NCBI GenBank assembly: GCA_963802915.1
Contig: CAWDKQ010000008.1
Location: 1,054,001-1,118,000, forward strand
DNA: 64,000 bases
Reading direction: 5' to 3'
From: JAICMB01 sp963802915
Lineage (GTDB): Bacteria > Acidobacteriota > Terriglobia > Bryobacterales > Bryobacteraceae
Shown: positions 59,231-64,000 of the stretch, one piece after another
How positions within the stretch are numbered: the first letter of the stretch is position 1
How the letters are laid out: each line of letters begins with the position of its first letter
Notes under the pieces: model-generated
Databases searched by the model: none
Told to the model about the DNA's origin: nothing
What the model saw: only the letters and a program-made list of their open reading frames with translations
Translations under genes and position numbers: made by a program

Positions 59231-61965
59231 CGGGACAGCAGCGATTGGATGGCTTCGAGCTCCTTGCCCGCGTCCGACCATTTGCCCTGCCCGACCAGTT
59301 CTTTGTAGCGGTCGAAGTGGCGGCGGATTTCGCTGATTCTCGGATCGCTCGAAGGGGTCGGGGTGGGAGCGGTGGCTGGGGCTGGGGCCGAAGAAGCGGC
59401 TTCGTTGGCGTTTTCAGGCGGCGCAATCGGTCTCCCGGTGAGCTGAGCCAGGGCCTGCTCGTAGGTATCGGCGTAGATCAGCGTGTTTCCCATCGCCAGC
59501 ACCACCTTCTTCAACTGCGGCATCTTCGCTTCGGAGGCTTGCAGGTAGATCGGCTCGACGTAGAGGAACGTATTCTCGATCGGGAGAACGATCATCTGAC
59601 CTCGCAGCACCTGGGAACCCTGTTGGTTCCACAAAGAGAGATCTTTCGAGATCACTTCGTCCTGATTGATGCGCGCATCCACCTGCATCGGGCCCAGAAT
59701 GAATTGCTGCTTCGAGAGCAGCAGCACGATCTTCTCTCCGAGGTGCTCGCCGTCGCAGCGCGCCATCATCAGGCCGATGAGGTTGTCGCGGTTGCGCGGC
59801 GTGAAGGGAAGCATCTGCATGAATTCCGGTTGGTGGCTTCCTGGAACCGATGCGATCAGGTAGGTCGGTTGAACGGGCTGCGCCTGAGTCTGCTGACCGC
59901 TGGTGAACTTGGCGACGTCCCACGCATCGGACTTGTTGTAAAACGTTTCGGGATCGCGCATGTGGAAGTTGCGATAGATTTCCGATTCCACGCGGAAGAT
60001 CAGTTCGGGGTAACGGGCATGTTGACGCAGCTCGGGCGGCATCGCGGACTCGTCCTGGAAGAGATCAGGGAAGAGATTGCGATAGGCGTTGACGAGCGGG
60101 TCATCCGGATCGAAAACGTACATGTGAACGGTTCCGTCGTATGCATCGATGGTGGCTTTGACGGAATTGCGGATGTAGTTGACCTCGCCGACGTCTTCGA
60201 GATCCACCAGGCGCGAATACGGATGGGCGTTCGAGGTCATGTATCCGTCGACTATCCACACCAGGCGCCCTTCCTTGTTCAGGACGAGGTATGGATCGGT
60301 GTCCCACAGGATGAAATTGGCTAGCTCACTTAAGCGTTCCGTGACCCTGCGATGGATCATCATACGGCTCTCCGGAGTCAGGTAACTGGTGAGCAGGATG
60401 TTCCAGTCGCCTTGCTGGACTGCGGCGGCGGTGCGCATCCAAAGAGACGAAATGGGGAATCCACCTTTGCCGGCGTAGCGCGTGTCGACGTTGTGGGCAC
60501 CCGCGGGATAGTCGAATTCAGGCTGTGCGGTGCGGACAAACACCGGGTCTTGCGACGCTTCGCTGAAATAGAGCTGGGGTTTCGTGAGCGTCAGGCCTGG
60601 CGCGGTGATGATCGGCGGTGCGTCTTTGATCAGCAGGACAGGGAGGCCGTTCGGAGTGATGTGGTTGGCCTCCGCCATGACGAGACCGTAGCCGTGCGTG
60701 TAGATGAAGTGCGGATTGATCCAACGCGAGCGGGCATCGCCAAGCTGGTTAAGGTCGAGCTCACGAGCCGTGACGAGAACCTGGCGGAGCTCGCCGTTGA
60801 AGATGTAGCGATCGGCGTCGGGGTTTTCGTAGACGTAGGGGCGCAGCGGTTGGATTTGCGAAACAGTGGCACGGAAAGCGCCCCAATCCCACAGGCGCAC
60901 GTTGTCGAGCACGGGGCGGTTGGCTGCGACATCGATGGGCTGTTCGGGCTTCGCGTCGACTTCGATCTCGGTCATTTTGCGATCGAATCCGAAGGCGGAT
61001 CGAGTGGCTTCAATGTGACGCGCGATAAAAGGCTTTTCGAGCGAAATTTCGTTCGGGCGCACGTACAACGCGGAGACAATGGGCGGCACAACGCCTCGAA
61101 TAAGGAGGGCGAGAATCACGATCGCGGCTATTTTCCATTGCTTCGCGATTACGGCGATGGCCGCGAGGACAGAGGCAACGATGACGACCCATTGCAGCGG
61201 CAGGCTGAAGTACTGATTGGTGTAATCCATGCCGACCATGAAGCCGTGGTCGTTGAGAAGCATTTCATAGCGGCCGAGGAAGAAGTGGACGGCGAGGGCC
61301 AGAAGGAACGTCGCTCCCAGCAGGCGGCTGAAGCGCGATTCGAGTCCACCGGTCAAACGGAAATCGATGCGGATATTTTGGGGATCGCGGCGAAAATCAG
61401 GGAACGATCTGCTGAGCTGCCATACGCGCGCAGTGGCCCAATAGAGGATGGCGCTGACGACAATGATTGTCAGCACGAAGCGCAGCAGGACGGAGTAGAA
61501 CGGGAGATCGAAGAGATAAAACGAGAGCGGCTGGTTGTAGACCGGATCGTGCCAGGCGGCCGCGTGACCGCCGATGCCATGTCCACCGAAATATCGGACA
61601 ACAGTCCAGGTGTCCGTCGTGGCGGAGCCGATGATAATGGCGAGGAGAAGTATGGCAAGAGTCGCGATGCGGCCGTACCAGCGATGCATGCCGAGGCCCG
61701 TGCCGGCAAACTTGAGGGCGCGCGCGTGGGCGATCCAGAACACGACGAAGCCGATGATGGCGGCGATGACGACGGGAACGACGGCATACGCGAGCATGCT
61801 GAACCAGGTCCGCAACTGGCCCAGTTCTTTCCACCATTCGAAGTCGATGGCGTAGGATGCGAGTCCACGCAGGACTGCCAGAATAATGAACGCCGCGATT
61901 GCAATCGTGATGCAGCCGGCGCGGCGGCGGGCGGGTCCTTCGATTTCTCTTATTGGAGTCGCCAT
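59227..61965 (-). CDS. UPF0182 family large membrane protein
   Basis: A 912-residue protein. The first 310 residues hold about seven membrane helices (ITIAIAAFIILAVLRGLASY; VVPVVIAAIIGFVVFWIAHA). A large outside domain follows, with the family blocks WDWGAFRATVSQIQPLRPYV and FIYTHGYGLVMAEANHI, and YLTSE-type loops (LVWIVDGYMTSNAHPYS). The tail (about 850-880) is Ala/Pro/Thr-rich (PAPATAPTPTPSS). Its function is unknown. It overlaps pyrC by 16 bases and the BtuF-like gene by four, so the run is probably one transcript with the pyrimidine genes. Confidence 0.92.
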   Translation of the reverse strand: MATPIREIEGPARRRAGCITIAIAAFIILAVLRGLASYAIDFEWWKELGQLRTWFSMLAYAVVPVVIAAIIGFVVFWIAHARALKFAGTGLGMHRWYGRIATLAILLLAIIIGSATTDTWTVVRYFGGHGIGGHAAAWHDPVYNQPLSFYLFDLPFYSVLLRFVLTIIVVSAILYWATARVWQLSRSFPDFRRDPQNIRIDFRLTGGLESRFSRLLGATFLLALAVHFFLGRYEMLLNDHGFMVGMDYTNQYFSLPLQWVVIVASVLAAIAVIAKQWKIAAIVILALLIRGVVPPIVSALYVRPNEISLEKPFIARHIEATRSAFGFDRKMTEIEVDAKPEQPIDVAANRPVLDNVRLWDWGAFRATVSQIQPLRPYVYENPDADRYIFNGELRQVLVTARELDLNQLGDARSRWINPHFIYTHGYGLVMAEANHITPNGLPVLLIKDAPPIITAPGLTLTKPQLYFSEASQDPVFVRTAQPEFDYPAGAHNVDTRYAGKGGFPISSLWMRTAAAVQQGDWNILLTSYLTPESRMMIHRRVTERLSELANFILWDTDPYLVLNKEGRLVWIVDGYMTSNAHPYSRLVDLEDVGEVNYIRNSVKATIDAYDGTVHMYVFDPDDPLVNAYRNLFPDLFQDESAMPPELRQHARYPELIFRVESEIYRNFHMRDPETFYNKSDAWDVAKFTSGQQTQAQPVQPTYLIASVPGSHQPEFMQMLPFTPRNRDNLIGLMMARCDGEHLGEKIVLLLSKQQFILGPMQVDARINQDEVISKDLSLWNQQGSQVLRGQMIVLPIENTFLYVEPIYLQASEAKMPQLKKVVLAMGNTLIYADTYEQALAQLTGRPIAPPENANEAASSAPAPATAPTPTPSSDPRISEIRRHFDRYKELVGQGKWSDAGKELEAIQSLLSR

Positions 61966-63233
61966 GCAAATTCTCCGTTGACGATCGTTGCGACTGGGCC
62001 GCCCCGAAAACTGTGCCCGTCGAACGGTGAATTACGGCTTTTGGAAAACGAACGGTTGACGTCGTAGGTCCAGAGACGTTCCGTGTCTAAAATAGTCAGG
62101 TCGGCGGGACCGCCGGAAACCAGGCGTCCGCGGCCTTGGAATTGGAGGACTCTTGCGGGTCCGGTGGTGAACAGCTCCACCATTTTGTTCAGTGAGATGC
62201 GGCCGGTATGAACGAGGCGTTCGAATGCCAGGCCCACGGCGGTTTCGAGTCCGATGATGCCGAAGGGGCATTTTTCGAACTCCTGCATTTTGTCGTTGCC
62301 GGAGTGGGGCGCGTGATCGGTTGCGATGGCGTCGATTGCTCCTGACACAAGTCCCCTGGTGACAGCCCCCGCGTCGCATTCGGAACGGAGCGGCGGTTTC
62401 ATTTTATAGTTGCTGTCGTAGGGAGGCATGTCCGTGTCGGCGAGGGTGAAGTGATGCGGCGTGGCCTCGCTGGTGACGGAAAGGCCGCGGGCCTTCGCGA
62501 ATTCCACCATTTCGACCGAACGCCTGGAGCTGATGTGCGCGACGTGATAACGCGCGCCGGTCAATTCGGCGAGGAGCAGATCGCGCGCGACCATGACGTC
62601 TTCGGACGCGGCCGGAATGGCTCGCAGGCCGAGGCGCACGCTGACCGGACCTTCATGCATGTCGCCGTCGGCGCTGAGATGCAGGTCCTCGCAGTGGTTG
62701 ATGACGGGGATGTTGAAGCCCTTGGCGTACTCCATGGCGCGCCGCATTACGCGGGCGTTCATGACGGGCTTGCCGTCATCGGATATGGCCACGATGCCCG
62801 CCTGCTTCATGGAACCGATGGCAGCCAACTCTTCACCCGCGCTGTTTTTCGTGATGGCGCCGATGGGGAAGACATTCACTACTGCATCGCGTTTGGCGCG
62901 GTCGACGATGTAGCTGGTTACGGTGGGACTGTCGTTGACCGGCGCGGTGTTCGGCATGCAGCAGATGGAAGTGAATCCGCCGGCCGCCGCGGCGCGGGCT
63001 CCGCTCTCGATGGTTTCGGCGTGTTCGAAGCCGGGCTCGCGCAGGTGGACGTGCATGTCGATGAAGCCGGGCGCGACGATCAGGCCGGTAGCGTCGAACT
63101 CTTCGGCGCCGGTGGCGTAAAGCTTTTCACCGATGGCGGCGATGTAGCCGTTGACGCAGAAGACATCGCAGACGGCGTCCGTGTTACTGGCGGGGTCGAT
63201 GACGCGGCCGTTTCGGATGACTAGCTTCGGCAT
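61950..63233 (-). CDS. pyrC: Dihydroorotase
   Basis: A 427-residue class I dihydroorotase that closes the pyrimidine ring from carbamoyl-aspartate. The binuclear zinc motifs are IDMHVHLREPG near residue 60, NHCEDLHL, HVAHISSRRS and the DHAPH signature near residue 305. The SNYKMKPPLRS segment and GLETAVGLAFE are typical. The start overlaps the pyrB stop (TAATG), a common coupling with aspartate carbamoyltransferase. The C-terminus ends in the RGGPVATIVNGEFAW metal-hydrolase block. Confidence 0.96.
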   Translation of the reverse strand: MPKLVIRNGRVIDPASNTDAVCDVFCVNGYIAAIGEKLYATGAEEFDATGLIVAPGFIDMHVHLREPGFEHAETIESGARAAAAGGFTSICCMPNTAPVNDSPTVTSYIVDRAKRDAVVNVFPIGAITKNSAGEELAAIGSMKQAGIVAISDDGKPVMNARVMRRAMEYAKGFNIPVINHCEDLHLSADGDMHEGPVSVRLGLRAIPAASEDVMVARDLLLAELTGARYHVAHISSRRSVEMVEFAKARGLSVTSEATPHHFTLADTDMPPYDSNYKMKPPLRSECDAGAVTRGLVSGAIDAIATDHAPHSGNDKMQEFEKCPFGIIGLETAVGLAFERLVHTGRISLNKMVELFTTGPARVLQFQGRGRLVSGGPADLTILDTERLWTYDVNRSFSKSRNSPFDGHSFRGGPVATIVNGEFAWRLQ

Positions 63234-64000
63234 TAGGATAAAACCCGTTGCTCGTTCGTAGTTGTTCGTTCGTCGTTCGGCTTTAGGAGCACTCGTTCCA
63301 GCACGGCCATTCTTACGGCTACTCCGTTTTCTACCTGATTTAGAATGACGGATCGCTGGGAGTCGGCTACTTCGGACGAAATCTCTCTTCCTCTGTTTAT
63401 CGGGCCGGGGTGCATCACCAGCACTTCCGGTTTTGCGAGTTCGATGTGTTCGCGGCGGAGTCCGTAGAATTGGAAATATTCTCCTGCAGGGAAGGCCGCT
63501 TCATGCTGGCGCTCTAGCTGGACTCGCAACATCATAATTACGTCCGCGTCCCGAATGGCTTCTCGCATGTCCGTGGTCAAAGAAACTCCAGGAACCATTT
63601 GCTCGAACTCGGTCGGCAGGAGCGGGGCGGGACCGCAGAGCACTACTTTCGATCCGAATTTTGAGAGCAGATATATGTTGGATCTTGCGACCCGGCTGTG
63701 CGCGATGTCGCCGATGATGGCAACTTTCAGGTTTTCGAGGGATGGGCAGCGATCCAGAATTGTTCGTGCGTCTAAGAGGGCTTGGGTGGGATGCTCATGC
63801 AAGCCGTCGCCGGCGTTCACGATCGGCACGTCCATGTGGCGTGCCAGGAAGTGCGGGGCTCCAGAGGCGGAGTGACGCATGATGATGGCGTCCGGGTGCA
63901 TCGCATTCAATGTATTTAGAGTGTCGACCAGCGATTCGCCTTTGGAGACGCTGGAGCCTGACGCGGTGATGGAGATGGCGTCGGCTCCCAGGCGTTTGGC
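63233..64000 (-). CDS. pyrB: Aspartate carbamoyltransferase (5' end outside window)
   Basis: The last 255 residues are in the window. They include SASGSSVSKGESLVDTLNTL, IIMRHSASGAPHFLA, INAGDGLHEHPTQALLDA (with VN before GDG), IGDIAHSRVARSN and VMHPGPINRGREI, all standard for the catalytic chain that joins carbamoyl phosphate and aspartate. The protein ends with an odd 15-residue tail, KPNDERTTTNEQRV, encoded by a GTTCGT-rich repeat (63251-63280). It overlaps pyrC by one base on the minus strand. The start is missing. Confidence 0.95.
   Translation of the reverse strand, partial: AKRLGADAISITASGSSVSKGESLVDTLNTLNAMHPDAIIMRHSASGAPHFLARHMDVPIVNAGDGLHEHPTQALLDARTILDRCPSLENLKVAIIGDIAHSRVARSNIYLLSKFGSKVVLCGPAPLLPTEFEQMVPGVSLTTDMREAIRDADVIMMLRVQLERQHEAAFPAGEYFQFYGLRREHIELAKPEVLVMHPGPINRGREISSEVADSQRSVILNQVENGVAVRMAVLERVLLKPNDERTTTNEQRVLS

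Noticed and set aside
60352..62067. Long plus-strand open frame (571 codons) opposite UPF0182
   Set aside because: It lies antisense to a well-conserved protein and has charged, low-complexity composition; high GC at third positions produces such mirror frames.

Overview
The window looks like chromosomal DNA of an Acidobacteriota species, most likely a Bryobacterales/Solibacter-type soil bacterium. This is inferred from gene content and architecture: two large Oar-like TonB-dependent receptors with N-terminal carboxypeptidase-regulatory domains, DUF1080 and ThuA proteins, a Tat-exported Gfo/Idh/MocA oxidoreductase, a CadC-type winged-helix/TPR regulator, a TPR secretin with a C-terminal cohesin-like domain, and many BNR/sialidase and glycosidase-like secreted proteins. 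Coding density is high. No gene-free gap exceeds about 220 bases, and I see no tRNA, rRNA, CRISPR array, insertion sequence or prophage.

Layout. 1-1175: NHL-repeat secreted protein, cut by the window edge. 1274-10017: a LacI-controlled carbohydrate locus (a frameshifted Tat-exported glycosidase and lacI on the minus strand; amidohydrolase, YjbQ, epimerase, SIS protein, Zn-dehydrogenase and sialidase on the plus strand), with a perfect operator palindrome placed just after the -10 box. 10053-15554: GT39 membrane glycosyltransferase, Gfo/Idh/MocA, DUF1080, a PD-(D/E)XK-like protein and ThuA. 15600-21285: a CpxRA-like two-component system, a TPR-secretin-cohesin protein, a 52-residue DUF2934 protein and a Spy/CpxP-like periplasmic protein. 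Three genes there share a GTWAAG-N4-RTTAAR direct repeat at nearly the same distance from their starts. 21304-24677: succinate dehydrogenase (sdhC-sdhA-sdhB order of transcription). 24868-33637: TonB receptor, atypical P1B ATPase, RcnR-type Ni/Co sensor, OprB-like porin, beta-barrel protein and multicopper oxidase, probably a metal-handling island.

33737-45774: an IclR-linked locus (TonB receptor, PfkB kinase, IclR, DUF1349 protein, DHDPS-family aldolase, KdsB-like cytidylyltransferase, an unrecognised 414-residue protein, MFS transporter, and a thioredoxin-fold/sialidase fusion). The same operator sequence occurs before the kinase and before the aldolase operon. I infer uptake and processing of a 2-keto-3-deoxy sugar acid; this is the best candidate here for an undescribed system. 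45777-51982: TPR glycosyltransferase, CadC-like regulator, metallophosphoesterase with cytochrome c, a decayed membrane-protein gene and a DUF2784 protein. 52003-64000: enolase, a possible attenuator-like leader, ilvD, a c-type haem lipoprotein, small hypotheticals, GH29 fucosidase, and a compact BtuF-like/UPF0182/pyrC/pyrB run that leaves the window.
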